Assembly (NCBI GenBank): GCA_039725955.1
Contig: CP091034.1
Coordinates: forward strand, 2,790,001-2,854,000
Origin: Sinorhizobium sp. B11
Lineage (GTDB): Bacteria; Pseudomonadota; Alphaproteobacteria; Rhizobiales; Rhizobiaceae
Direction: 5' to 3'
Length of the DNA: 64,000 bases
The position numbers were made by a program, and so were the translations under genes. Positions 34,482 through 43,714 of this stretch are shown here, one piece after another. Within the stretch, counting starts at the first letter, position 1; the number at the start of each line of letters is the position of its first letter. The notes below the pieces were generated by a model. It saw nothing but the letters and a program-made list of their open reading frames with translations, was not told where the DNA came from and made no database searches.

Positions 34482-35248
34482 TCAATGATAGGTCACGACG
34501 GGATTGAACATCCTTTGCAGGAAGGAGCGCTGCGCGGCCTGCGCATATTCCCGGGGAATGTCGTGCCCGCACTCGAAGACATGGAGCGTCACCGGCACCT
34601 CGGCGTCGGTCAGCGCATCCGAGAACCGTTCGGCCTGGGCAACGGGAGCCCGCTCGTCGAGCCTCCCGTGCAGCAACAGGGCTTCCGCCCGGATTTTTGA
34701 TACGTGATGCAGGGCCGAGCGGACCAGGAAGGCTTCGCTCGAAAGGCCGGCCTCCTGCTCGATCGTCCACCGCAAACCTTTCGAACTCGCCTCATAGGCA
34801 GCCTTGAGATCGTAGACCCCACTGCGCAGAATGACGGCCCTGAGATCGGGAACCTGGGCCGCGACCATGGCCGAGGCAACCGCCCCCCGGCTGTTGCCGT
34901 AAAGAACGATCCGGCCGGCATCGACAGAGGGCTGCTCCCGCAGGAAGGAGAGTGCGGCCATGATTGCTCGCTGGGTGCTTGGACCGCAGAAATCCGCTGG
35001 TCCGTCAGAAGCTCCGAAGCCCGGCTGCGAGACCGCCGCCGCGGTGATATTCAAACCGGAGCAGAACCGAAGCAGCGTGCCGCTATCGACCGCCTCCTGC
35101 GCGCCGATCAGGCGGCCACCCTGGTTGCCGTGGACAAACAGGATTGCGCCGGCAGGCGTGGTGCTTTCAGGCTGCGCCTGAAAAAGCTCGACCCTCGCCC
35201 CGTCGCCCCGTCGCCCCTATCGATCAGATGTCGCGTCACATCCGGCAT
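34482..35248 (-). pseudogene. Alpha/beta hydrolase frameshifted by an 8-bp duplication
   Basis: The start MPDVTRHLIDRGDGA at 35248 (with an upstream GGGGTGG) goes out of frame near 35200. The second frame holds the enzyme: VELFQAQPESTTPAGAILFV with HGNQGG (oxyanion loop), GRIVLYGNSRGAVAS (Ser nucleophile), LLLHGRLDERAP (acid) and FECGHDIPREYA (His). The octamer CCCCGTCG occurs twice in tandem at 35198-35213 on the plus strand; removing one copy joins the two frames exactly. It is either phase-variable, recently inactivated or an assembly error. A short product from TTG 35054 would lack the oxyanion loop. Confidence 0.75.
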
Positions 35249-35394
35249 CGCCACCCCGCCCTTCGATCCGCCGAAACTGCCATGCGCAGACGGCGCGGTC
35301 TCCATAAATTTTCGCAGTATTTGTCGGCTAGCCCTCGCCCAATTCGTCCTGTGGCCGAGATCATCTGAAATATCATCACCACGAGGAGACCATA

Positions 35395-36045
35395 ATGAGA
35401 AAGATCATAGCCTCTACCTTCGTCAGCCTGGACGGCGTCATGCAGGCTCCGGGCGGCCCGCAGGAAGATCCCGTCAACGGCTTCAATTTCGGCGGCTGGG
35501 TATTCCACTACTGGGACGAGGAATCCGGCAAGGTGATCGACGAGCTTTTCGCAAAGCCCTTCGCCCTGCTGCTAGGCCGCAAGACCTACGATATCTTCGC
35601 CGCCCATTGGCCTTATCAGGATGACTCGATCTCCGCGGTCTTCAACCCCGCGACCAAATACGTGGCGACGCACCGGCCTGATACGCTCACATGGGAAAAC
35701 AGCAAGGCCCTCGGCTCCGATATCGTCGCCAGCCTGAAGAAGATCAAACAGGAGGATGGACCCGACCTGCTCATCCAGGGCTCCGGCAATCTCATCCAGA
35801 CCCTGCTTGCCAACGACCTGATCGACGAAATGACGGTGATGACCTTCCCGCTCCTCCTCGGCAAGGGCAAGCGCCTGTTCGAGGGCGGCGCCACGCCTGG
35901 CGCCCTCAAGCTTAACCGCTCGTCGATCTCAAGCAAGGGCGTCATCATCGCCACCTATGAGCGGAGCGGCGAAGTCCCGACCGGCTCGTTTGCCGACGAC
36001 AATCCGTCCGAGGCCGAGCTGGAACGCCGGCGGATCTGGAAGTAG
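35395..36045 (+). CDS. Dihydrofolate-reductase-family (RibD C-terminal-like) protein
   Basis: The 216-residue protein begins MRKIIASTFVSLDGVMQAPG and has the fold's nucleotide-binding elements (LLLGRKTYDIFAAHWP, DLLIQGSGNLIQTLLAN, EMTVMTFPLLLGKGKRLFEG). Members of this group are distant from folate enzymes and are often called YwjB/YyaP-like reductases. GAGGAGACCATA precedes ATG 35395. It is a stand-alone gene; the real substrate is unknown. Confidence 0.9.
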   Translation: MRKIIASTFVSLDGVMQAPGGPQEDPVNGFNFGGWVFHYWDEESGKVIDELFAKPFALLLGRKTYDIFAAHWPYQDDSISAVFNPATKYVATHRPDTLTWENSKALGSDIVASLKKIKQEDGPDLLIQGSGNLIQTLLANDLIDEMTVMTFPLLLGKGKRLFEGGATPGALKLNRSSISSKGVIIATYERSGEVPTGSFADDNPSEAELERRRIWK

Positions 36046-36107
36046 TCGCATTCGTTTCGCGGTATCCTGCCTGCCCCGAAAAAGAGGCCTTCATGCTGCC
36101 GCGAAAC

Positions 36108-36138
36108 GTGGCTTTTCACGACGCCTGTGAAAAGCCAC
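36108..36138 (-). terminator. Perfect hairpin after the chemoreceptor gene
   Basis: GTGGCTTTTCAC (36108-36119) and GTGAAAAGCCAC (36127-36138) form a perfect 12-bp stem with a 7-nt loop, 8 bp beyond the chemoreceptor stop codon. The T-tract on the minus strand is weak (GTTTCG), so efficiency is uncertain. Confidence 0.5.
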
Positions 36139-36145
36139 CTTCGCC

Positions 36146-37879
36146 TCAGGCTGCGTTGCGTCCCTGCTCCTGCCCGCCGCGATTGCCGGTCCAGTTCGAC
36201 TTGACGGACGATCCGTCCTCGCGCTGGACGGCGCGGCGGTTGAGCTTGAAGAGGCTGACGAGCTGGGCGAGCGCATCGGCACCGACGGCAAGCGTGGCGC
36301 TGATGACGGTCGTGCGTGCGCTCATGGCGGCATTGTCCTGCGTCAGGCGATCGAGCCGCAAAACGGCCTTGCTGATCTCGCCAAGACCTGTCGTCTGCTC
36401 GTCTGCGGCCCTGGCGATCCTGTCCACATTGCCGTCGATCTGGCGCACGAGCACATCGATCTGCTTCAGCGCCTCGCCGGTCTCGCCGACAAGGCGCACG
36501 CCTTCGAGAACTTCCGCACCGGAATTGTTGATGAGCGCCTTGATCTCCTTGGCGGCGTTGGCCGAGCGCTGCGCGAGTTCGCGCACTTCCTGCGCGACGA
36601 CGGCAAAACCCTTGCCGGCCTCGCCCGCACGCGCGGCTTCCACGCCGGCATTCAACGCCAGAAGATTGGTCTGGAAGGCGATTTCGTCGATCACGCCGAT
36701 GATCTTGCTGATTTCGCCCGACGCCGTCTCAATGCGCTGCATGGCATTGACGGTCTGGCGCACCACCTCGGTCGAGGACGCCGTCGAGGCGCGGGCGCTC
36801 TGCACGAGTTGGCGCGTTTCCTTCGTGTTCTCGCTCGATGAGCGCACGGTGGCGGTGATCTCGTCCAGTGCCGCCGTTGTCTCTTCCAGCGCCGTGGCCT
36901 GCTCGCGGGAGCGTTCGGCGAGATGTTCGGAAGCTTCACGCACTTCCTGGCTGCTTTTCGAAAGGTCGCCGGTCTGGCCGAGCACATTGACCAGCGTCTT
37001 CTGGAATTCGCCGATCGACTTGTTGAAATCGCGCCGCAGCCGCTCGAACTCGCCGACGAAGGGTTTGTCCAGCGTAATGCGGATATTGCACTCGGAAAGC
37101 CGCTCGAGTGCCGCTCCCAGTTCCTCGACCGCATCCATCCGGTCGGTCACGTCGATCGCGAATTTGACGACCTTGAAGACCTGACCTCGGTGATCGATGA
37201 TCGGATTGTAAGATGCCTGGATGAAGACGCGCTTGCCATCCTTGCCGAGCCGCATGAACTGGCCGGTCGCAAATTTGCCGGCGCGCAGCTCATCCCAGAA
37301 GCTGCGATACTCGGCGGAGCGGGCATAGTCGGGCTCGCAGAACATCGAGTGGTGCTTGCCGATGATCTCTTCCGCGCTGTAGCCGAGTGCGGCGAGGAAA
37401 TTCTCGTTGGCACCGAGGATCTTGCCGTCGGGCGTGAATTCGATAACGGCCTGCGCCCGAGACAGCGCCGCAAGCTTGCCTTCGTCTTCGGCACTCTTGC
37501 GCTTGATTGCCGTAATGTCGGTAGCGATCTTCACCACCTTGTATGGCTTGCCGAAGCGGAAGACCGGATTGTAGGAGGCCTCGATCCAGATTTCCTGGCC
37601 ATTCTTGGCCCGACGGCGATACTGGCACTGGTCATACTCGCCGCGCGCCAGCTTCGCCCAGAAGGCCTTGTACTCCCTGGAGGCCGCCTCCTCCGGCAGC
37701 ACGAACAGGCTGTGATGGCGTCCGACGATTTCCTCGCGCCGATAACCGACCGCTCTGCAGAAATTCTCGTTCGCCGTCAGGATAGTGCCGGTAAGGTCGA
37801 ACTCGATGATGGCCTGCGACCGGCTCAGGGCATCAAGCACGGCCGATGCGTCGAGGCCGGGTATGGGAAAGCGAGACAT
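36146..37879 (-). CDS. Cytoplasmic methyl-accepting chemotaxis protein with two PAS domains
   Basis: The 577-residue receptor has tandem PAS domains (IIEFDLTGTILTANENFCRA about residues 24-125; VIEFTPDGKILGANENFLAA about 145-245) followed by a signalling coiled coil. The hairpin tip motif is EIAFQTNLLALNAGVEAARA then GEAGKGFAVVA. No transmembrane helix is present, so it is soluble. Paired PAS domains of this type may bind heme or flavin; Aer2-like redox or oxygen sensing is possible but not shown. The C-terminus QEQGRNAA shows no CheR-docking pentapeptide. Confidence 0.92.
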   Translation of the reverse strand: MSRFPIPGLDASAVLDALSRSQAIIEFDLTGTILTANENFCRAVGYRREEIVGRHHSLFVLPEEAASREYKAFWAKLARGEYDQCQYRRRAKNGQEIWIEASYNPVFRFGKPYKVVKIATDITAIKRKSAEDEGKLAALSRAQAVIEFTPDGKILGANENFLAALGYSAEEIIGKHHSMFCEPDYARSAEYRSFWDELRAGKFATGQFMRLGKDGKRVFIQASYNPIIDHRGQVFKVVKFAIDVTDRMDAVEELGAALERLSECNIRITLDKPFVGEFERLRRDFNKSIGEFQKTLVNVLGQTGDLSKSSQEVREASEHLAERSREQATALEETTAALDEITATVRSSSENTKETRQLVQSARASTASSTEVVRQTVNAMQRIETASGEISKIIGVIDEIAFQTNLLALNAGVEAARAGEAGKGFAVVAQEVRELAQRSANAAKEIKALINNSGAEVLEGVRLVGETGEALKQIDVLVRQIDGNVDRIARAADEQTTGLGEISKAVLRLDRLTQDNAAMSARTTVISATLAVGADALAQLVSLFKLNRRAVQREDGSSVKSNWTGNRGGQEQGRNAA

Positions 37880-38053
37880 GCCTTTGGACCCTCAGAGGTG
37901 GGAAGAACCGGACCACTTCGGGTAGCCGCAGCACTTTCTCAAGACATTAGTCGGACACCCTTAATTAGCCATTAAGCATATCTGAAAATGCCGCCTGGTC
38001 GCGCATCGAAAGCCGTCCTGCCGCGTCGAATTCGCCTGGAGCGCGCGCTAGGC

Positions 38054-38434
38054 TTACCTTGCCGCTGACATCCCGCCCTCGCGAAAAACGAGTTCCAGCA
38101 GGATGCCGCCCGGCGTGCGCACGAAGAGGCGCCGTTCGCCAAGCTCGACAAGATCCATGGTGGAATAGACAATCCCGTCACCGTCGAGCCGAGCCCGGAA
38201 GGCATCATAACCTTCCAGCCGGAAGCCGATATGGTCGATCGCCTCAACATCCCGGCCGATGGCCCTGCCGCCGCCCGGAATGAGATGCACGACGGGTTCC
38301 CCGTCATTGTAGAGCCAATAGCCGGCAAAGCCGAAATTCGGACGGTAGCCGACCGTCAGGCCCAGCAGGTCCTGGAGGAACTGTCGCGTCCCTTCCAGAT
38401 CCGCCGTGCGCAAAGTCACATGATCGAGTTGCAT
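38054..38434 (-). CDS. VOC-family protein
   Basis: The 126-residue protein starts MQLDHVTLRTADLEGTRQFL, contains EAIDHIGFRLEGYDAFRARL, and ends with TPGGILLELVFREGG carrying the metal-site Glu. It is a glyoxalase/dioxygenase-like fold. It starts only 4 bp after the upstream SDR gene's stop, so the two are one operon and probably act in the same pathway. Confidence 0.87.
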   Translation of the reverse strand: MQLDHVTLRTADLEGTRQFLQDLLGLTVGYRPNFGFAGYWLYNDGEPVVHLIPGGGRAIGRDVEAIDHIGFRLEGYDAFRARLDGDGIVYSTMDLVELGERRLFVRTPGGILLELVFREGGMSAAR

Positions 38435-38438
38435 GGCA

Positions 38439-39164
38439 TCACCCGATCACTCCGCCGCCATCGACGCGCACCGTGGAGCCGGTGGCAAAGGGCGTTGTCA
38501 CGAGGAAGAGCACCGCATTGGCTATATCGGAGGCCTGCCCGACCGTCTTTGCCGGGAGCGAGCCTGCGACGCGCTCGAACATGGCGTTGCGGTTGCCCTC
38601 ATCCATTTTCGACCAGAGCGGCGTGTCGATCAGACCGGGCGAAACCGCGTTGACCCTGACTGGTGACAATTCCAGTGCCAGGCCACGGGCCAGGGATTCC
38701 AGTGCGGCATTGATGGCGCCCTGCAAGACGGAAGACGCAGACGGACGTTCACTGAGGAAGCCGGAAATAAAGGTCAGCGTGCCGCGCTCGGCAAACCGTG
38801 CCGCCCGCGCAACCCGGTAAGCGCCCCAGAACTTGCTGTCCATGGCCCGCGCAGCATCATCGAGTGAAAGCTTGCGCACCGGCCCGCTCGGCGTCTGGGC
38901 GGCGGAGATGACAACATGATCCCATGCCTCGTGCGAAGCGAAGAAAGCTTCGACACTGCTGTTATCGCCGGTATCGAGCACTGCCGTCTCGACCTTGCCT
39001 TCGATCGACTTTGCAGCCTCGGCAAGCTTGTCTGCCGATCGCGAAGCGATCGTCACCTCAGCACCGGCAGCTGCCGCCTGTTGCGCGACCGCAAGGCCGA
39101 TGCCGGAGCTCCCGCCGACGACGAGAACGCGTTGTTTGGCCAAGGATTTCATGGTCGAAGTCAT
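38439..39164 (-). CDS. Short-chain dehydrogenase/reductase
   Basis: The 241-residue classical SDR has cofactor motif LVVGGSSGIGLAVAQ near residue 13, Arg-containing TIASRSADKL (NADP preference), and the C-terminal NAVSPGLIDTPLW and VRVDGGGVIG. The usual Tyr of YxxxK is replaced: the helix reads PSASSVLQGAINAALESLAR, so the canonical catalytic Tyr-Lys pair is missing, as in some divergent YbbO-like relatives. ATG 39164 is preceded by GGAGA. It is divergent from the LysR gene at 39282, the likely regulator. Confidence 0.85.
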   Translation of the reverse strand: MTSTMKSLAKQRVLVVGGSSGIGLAVAQQAAAAGAEVTIASRSADKLAEAAKSIEGKVETAVLDTGDNSSVEAFFASHEAWDHVVISAAQTPSGPVRKLSLDDAARAMDSKFWGAYRVARAARFAERGTLTFISGFLSERPSASSVLQGAINAALESLARGLALELSPVRVNAVSPGLIDTPLWSKMDEGNRNAMFERVAGSLPAKTVGQASDIANAVLFLVTTPFATGSTVRVDGGGVIG

Positions 39165-39281
39165 CTTTTCTCTCCGGTTTGCGGCGATCCCGCCCTGTTT
39201 CGATGGCTGGAAGTTAGCGCGACAGAGCTCTTGCCGGAATGGATATTGTCGTAGACTGTCTCTTGCGATATCAGCAAGAAT

Positions 39282-40190
39282 ATGAGCGACAACTTCCTCG
39301 ACATGCTGGTCTTCGTACGAGTGGTTCAAGCCGGCAGCCTCTCCGGTGCGGCCCGTGATCTGAACTTCTCGCTGACCGTCGTCAGCCGCAAGCTGTCGCG
39401 TCTGGAGGAAAGGCTCGGTGTGCGCCTCGTCAACAGGACGACACGCTCCCTCTCCCTCACCGAGGAAGGCGCGCGCTTCTACGAACGCTGCTCGAAGATC
39501 TTGACCGAGATCGACGATGCCGAAACCGAGGCGACAAGCGGCAGGGATACGGCAAGCGGCCTTCTGAAAGTCACCGCCACCTATGCCTTCGGCCGCCGCT
39601 GGCTGGCACCGCTCCTGCATGAATTCCGGGAGGCCCATCCCGATCTCACCATCCACCTCGATACCGAGGACGGCCTGGTGAACATCGTCGAGGCGGGCTA
39701 CGATCTCGCAATTCGTTTCGGCGCGCTGTCCGACTCCAGCCTGATCGCCCGGCAGATCGCGCCGAACCGTCGTGTCATCTGCGCCTCCCCTGCCTATCTC
39801 GACCGCCGCGGCCGTCCCGAGACGATCGACGATCTGCCCGCGCACGACGTTATCGCTTTCGGCGAGCCGCCCAACACGCACTGGACCTTTGCTGATGGGC
39901 GCAGCGCCAATGTCACCGCCAGGCTCACCACCAACAATGGCGAGCTCGCCCATCGCTGGGCGCGTCTAGGGGCCGGGCTCGTGCTGAAGTCGATCTGGGA
40001 CGTCAAGGACGACATCGACAGCGGTGCGCTGGAGATCGTCCTGCCGGAGGCAAGGCTCGCCGCCGCCCCGATCCATGCCGTCTTCCCTCACAGTAGGCTT
40101 GCCGCCGCCAAGGTCCGCCTCTGCATCGATTTCCTGTCGCAGAGACTGCGCAAGGCATCGCCGGCGGAAGTGTCGACGGATCACAGCTGA
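39282..40190 (+). CDS. LysR-family transcriptional regulator
   Basis: The 302-residue regulator has a helix-turn-helix (MLVFVRVVQAGSLSGAARDL, FSLTVVSRKLSRLEERLGVR) and CrgA-type effector domain (LLKVTATYAFGRRWLAPLLH). It is transcribed divergently from the SDR-VOC operon with 117 bp between starts, the standard LysR target arrangement. Confidence 0.92.
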   Translation: MSDNFLDMLVFVRVVQAGSLSGAARDLNFSLTVVSRKLSRLEERLGVRLVNRTTRSLSLTEEGARFYERCSKILTEIDDAETEATSGRDTASGLLKVTATYAFGRRWLAPLLHEFREAHPDLTIHLDTEDGLVNIVEAGYDLAIRFGALSDSSLIARQIAPNRRVICASPAYLDRRGRPETIDDLPAHDVIAFGEPPNTHWTFADGRSANVTARLTTNNGELAHRWARLGAGLVLKSIWDVKDDIDSGALEIVLPEARLAAAPIHAVFPHSRLAAAKVRLCIDFLSQRLRKASPAEVSTDHS

Positions 40191-40379
40191 TTTGTCGAAA
40201 AAGTGATTTCGTTCCAAAGACTTCTGGCTTATGTGGACTTGCCAGACGCATGCAATGCCCATCTTCTGCCCGATTGTGGCGCTTTAGTCAGCCAATGCCC
40301 CCACTCAGACTGCCCGCGCGCGCTGGGCCCAAGACTGCGCGCCGAGACAGTGTTTCAATCAGCTTTCAAGGACGTCAGA

Positions 40380-41923
40380 ATGTCGCTGAAAACATCTTCC
40401 CGCTGGATCGCACCGCTCGCCGGTCTTCTGGTGCTCTCGGGGAGTGCAATTGCCGTGCGCGCCGAGCCGCTGCCGGCATCGCCCGTCACCCAGGCGAGCC
40501 CGAGGCCCAACTATACGGTTCCAGCCCGCCGCCCCGTCCATATCCTCCGGCAGGATACGGGCGCGTCGCTGTCGGCCCTCTTTGATTCAGCCAGCGGCAA
40601 TCAGGCCAAGGTGCTGAACGAGATGGACGGCCTCCAAGTCTTGATGAACAACGACATCGCCGAGGCGGTCGAGGCCTATTACGCCCAGCCGAAGGCAAAG
40701 CTCATCTGGGTCGATGGCAAGGGACCGACCCCCAAGGCAGCACAGGCGCTCAGCCTCCTGAAGCAGGCTGAGGACTGGGGATTGAATGCCGGCGACTATG
40801 GCCGTTGCTCCTCCTCAAGGATCGGACCGCGCGAGAGCACTGGCCGAGTTCGAAGCCTCCCTCTCGGCCAAGATGCTGATGTATCCTGCAGGATAATTTC
40901 CGCGGCCGCATCGATCCCAACAAGCTGTCCAACTATTATGACTTTCAAGCCGCAAGCCGGTCGATCTGAGGGCGACGATCGCCCAACTCTCAGGCCACAG
41001 CCCGACCTCATGGTGGTCTTCGACCGCCTTCTGCCGAGCAATCCGAAATTCGCCCAGCTTGCCGCCGAGTTGCATTACCTGCGCACCTCGGGGCCAGGGC
41101 GGTGACAACTGCCGCCAACATCAACAAGGTGATCGTGGCGATGGAGGAAATGCGCTGGCTGCCGCAGGAATTCCCGGAGCGCTACGTCTTCATCAACCAG
41201 CCGGCCTACATGGCCTAATTATTACGAAAACGGCACGCTGACCACTCTCGATGAAGGCGGTGATCGGACAGCAGGACCACCAGACCAACTTCTTCGACGC
41301 CTCGATCAAGACGGTTCGAATTCAACCCCGACTGGGGCGTGCCGCAATCGAATCAATCCGCAACGAGATGCTGCCGCATCTGAAGCGCGACCCCCGCTTA
41401 TCTCGACAAGGAAGGCTATGTGGTCTCGGTCAAGGGCAAGACCATGCCATCGGCCAAGGTCGACTGGTCGCAGCCACTTGAGAATATCGGTGTCGTCCCA
41501 GGCCGCCCGGTCCCGATAATGCGCTCGGCCAGCTGAAGATCCTTTTCCCGAACTCGCACGACATCTACATGCACGACACCCCTGCCCGCGGTAAATTCGC
41601 CTCGCAGGACCGCATGTTCAGACCATGGCTGCGTGCGACTGGAAAACCCGAAGGCGATGGCCGCCGCCGTCCTCAAGACCTCCGGTCGAGTTCGTCGACC
41701 CAGCAGATCGCCGATGGCGCCAAGAAGGACATGGCCGGTTCCGGAACAAGGTTCCGGTCTACGTCTCCTATTTCACCTGCATGGCCGACGGATGATGGCG
41801 TCATTCCACTATTTCGACGACATCTACGGCCGCGATGCGGAAACCTTGACGGCGATTTCAGCGACGACCGCAAGCCGCGCATCAATCGTAACTCGGACGG
41901 GGCTATGCCAGCCCCGCCCCTTC
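40380..41923 (+). pseudogene. Decayed YcbB-type L,D-transpeptidase
   Basis: The first 140 residues are intact: signal peptide (SRWIAPLAGLLVLSGSAIAV), then TVPARRPVHILRQDTGASLS and VEAYYAQPKAKLIWVDG (scaffold domain). After about 40800 the coding sequence continues only by hopping frames: LSNYYDF, LMVVFDRLLPSNPKFAQLAA, ANINKVIVAMEEMRWLPQEF then PERYVFINQPAYMA, KVDWSQPLENIGVVPGRPVP, HDIYMHDTPARGKFASQDRM, catalytic HGCVRLENPKAMAAAVL, and HYFDDIYGRDAETL. At least eight small indels or stops are present. The enzyme would cross-link peptidoglycan through 3-3 bonds; this copy cannot. Confidence 0.85.
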
Positions 41924-41985
41924 ATCGCCAGCTGCTTCTGCCAATCCTCTCGTCGTCCCTGCCGACAATCGTCGGCGGATGAAGA

Positions 41986-42052
41986 TATGTGCATTTTACA
42001 CATATTCATTGACGGCATGCTCCACCCCTGATATATGTGCATTATACACATA
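41986..42052 (+). promoter_or_regulatory. Twin 19-bp palindromic operators before the DUF4405 gene
   Basis: TATGTGCATTTTACACATA (41986-42004) and TATGTGCATTATACACATA (42034-42052) are near-perfect dyads of the form TATGTGY-AT-W-ATRCACATA, start to start 48 bp apart, and lie on the promoter side of the membrane-protein gene. The regulator is not identified here. Confidence 0.65.
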
Positions 42053-42063
42053 ATGGAGTGGAT

Positions 42064-42159
42064 ATGGCACAGCAAATCTCAACCGGCGCACGCAAGTGCG
42101 GCGCCGGCGCAGCAGAACCGCGCGCGGCAATCATCGGGAGCAGCTCCGATGGCCGCTAG
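42064..42159 (+). CDS. Possible 31-residue leader peptide ahead of the DUF4405 gene
   Basis: A short frame starts at ATG 42064, five bases after GGAG, directly behind the second operator. It encodes MAQQISTGARKCGAGAAEPR and 11 more residues. It ends at 42157-42159, overlapping the ATG of the DUF4405 gene (42149) by 11 bases, a translational-coupling layout. No homology is recognised, so it may be a leader or chance. Confidence 0.25.
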   Translation: MAQQISTGARKCGAGAAEPRAAIIGSSSDGR

Positions 42160-42649
42160 GATCACAACACGCAGCTGGGCGACACCCCTGACGATTGGCT
42201 CCTTCCTGCTGATGGCAGGCACCGGCGTCATGATGTTCTTCGAGTGGGAACGAGGCCTGATGACCGTCGTCCACCAATGGTTCTCCTGGTTTTTCGTTAT
42301 TGGCGCCATCGGCCACATAGTCGCCAACATCAAGCCCTTCCAGTCGCATCTGAAGGCGCGCTGGGGCCGCTACAGCATTGCGGTTTTCGCGATTGTGCTT
42401 GCCGCTTCCGTCTTCAGCTGGGGGCAGATCACCGGGCCGCAGCTGGAACGCCCGATCGAACAGGCGCTTGTCTACGCCCCTCTCTCGGCCCTTGCCGATG
42501 TCACCGGCCAGTCACAGGCCGATCTCCTGGCCAGGCTCAGGCAGCAGGGCATAGAGGCGGAGGCGGATCAATCCGTCGGAGATCTCGCCCGCCTGCACGG
42601 CATCGATGAGAACCGCGCTCTTGCGATCATCTTCGGCGTGGAAGGATAA
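42149..42649 (+). CDS. DUF4405 membrane protein
   Basis: The 166-residue protein has three membrane helices with conserved-type His residues in VVHQWFSWFFVIGAIGHIVA (family DUF4405, related to small cytochrome-b-like proteins), then a soluble C-terminal part with ADLLARLRQQGIEAEADQSV and DLARLHGIDENRALAIIFGV, a DUF4332/helix-hairpin-like repeat. ATG 42149 follows GGGAGC; an in-frame ATG at 42035 lies inside the second operator and is unlikely. It is probably induced by whatever controls the twin palindromes upstream. Confidence 0.8.
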   Translation: MAARITTRSWATPLTIGSFLLMAGTGVMMFFEWERGLMTVVHQWFSWFFVIGAIGHIVANIKPFQSHLKARWGRYSIAVFAIVLAASVFSWGQITGPQLERPIEQALVYAPLSALADVTGQSQADLLARLRQQGIEAEADQSVGDLARLHGIDENRALAIIFGVEG

Positions 42650-42723
42650 GCCTGCGTCCTACCGCTTATTGCCGACAGCGCCTTCACCTGTGCGGCGCCA
42701 GGAATTTGTGGCATAACTGGGCG

Positions 42724-43689
42724 ATGGCGATACATGTCTTGGCAGTCCATGGTGATAGTGTCGGGACGGAACGGGCGGCAGGCGGCTCGCTTGCAGGCGC
42801 CTATTCCGTGGGCGTTCTCTGCTGGCTCCTCTCAGCCGGCGTCTATATCGCCGCCAAATGGGTCTCCACCGAAATGCCGCCCTGGGCGCTCTGCTTCTGG
42901 CGCGTGCTGATCGCCTTCGCGATCCTGCTGCCGATCGTCCAACGCCATTTTTCAGAGATGCTCGTGCTGGTGCGGGCACGCGGCCTGGAATTGCTTTTCA
43001 TCGGCGGCATGGGGCTTGCCATCTGCCAGGGCATGATCTTCGTCGGCCTCGAACATGCCGATGCCACCACCGCCGGCATTATCATCGCACTGATCCCGAT
43101 CATCACCATGATCCTTGCCCGCGTCATGCTGTCAGAGCCGATGGGAAGCTGGCAGGTGGTCGGCTCCATCCTTGCCTTCCTCGGCATCCTCCTCATCATC
43201 GTCAAAGGCAGCCCCGATGCGCTGCTGCGCCTCGACTTCAATCCCGGCGAACTCTGGATCGTCGCCGGCGCCTTCTGCTTCAGCCTCTATACGGTGCTGC
43301 TGCGGCGCGCGAAATTCGACCTGAACCGCCTTGCCCTGCTCGTCCTGCTGCTCGGTGCCGCGGCGCTGACCGCACTGCCCTTCTACCTCTACGAGCTTAC
43401 TGCCGACGAACGCACGACGCTGAATACGAGCGGTCTCATCGCGCTCGCCTATGTGGCAATCCCCGGCGGCGCGCTCATGTACTATCTCTTCAACCGAAGC
43501 ATCGAGGCACTGGGTGCCGCCCGCGCCGGCGTGCTCCTCTACATACAGACGATCTTCATCGCCGTGCTCGCCTATCTGATCCTCGGTGAAAAGCTGCAGA
43601 CCTATCACCTCGAAGGTGCGGCCCTCATCATCGCCGGGTTGCTGCTGATCATTTTGCTGAAACCGAAGGAAAAGACAGCGGCGGCCTGA
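42724..43689 (+). CDS. DMT-superfamily transporter (EamA domains)
   Basis: The 321-residue protein has about ten helices in two EamA repeats: SVGVLCWLLSAGVYIAAKWV and IALAYVAIPGGALMYYLFNR start the halves; EALGAARAGVLLYIQTIFIA then VLAYLILGEKLQTYHLEGAA is the signature of the second. Members export amino acids or other metabolites. The start ATG 42724 is uncertain; the first predicted helix starts near residue 25. Confidence 0.9.
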   Translation: MAIHVLAVHGDSVGTERAAGGSLAGAYSVGVLCWLLSAGVYIAAKWVSTEMPPWALCFWRVLIAFAILLPIVQRHFSEMLVLVRARGLELLFIGGMGLAICQGMIFVGLEHADATTAGIIIALIPIITMILARVMLSEPMGSWQVVGSILAFLGILLIIVKGSPDALLRLDFNPGELWIVAGAFCFSLYTVLLRRAKFDLNRLALLVLLLGAAALTALPFYLYELTADERTTLNTSGLIALAYVAIPGGALMYYLFNRSIEALGAARAGVLLYIQTIFIAVLAYLILGEKLQTYHLEGAALIIAGLLLIILLKPKEKTAAA

Positions 43690-43714
43690 AGACAGGCGGC
43701 GAGGATCAGGACCC

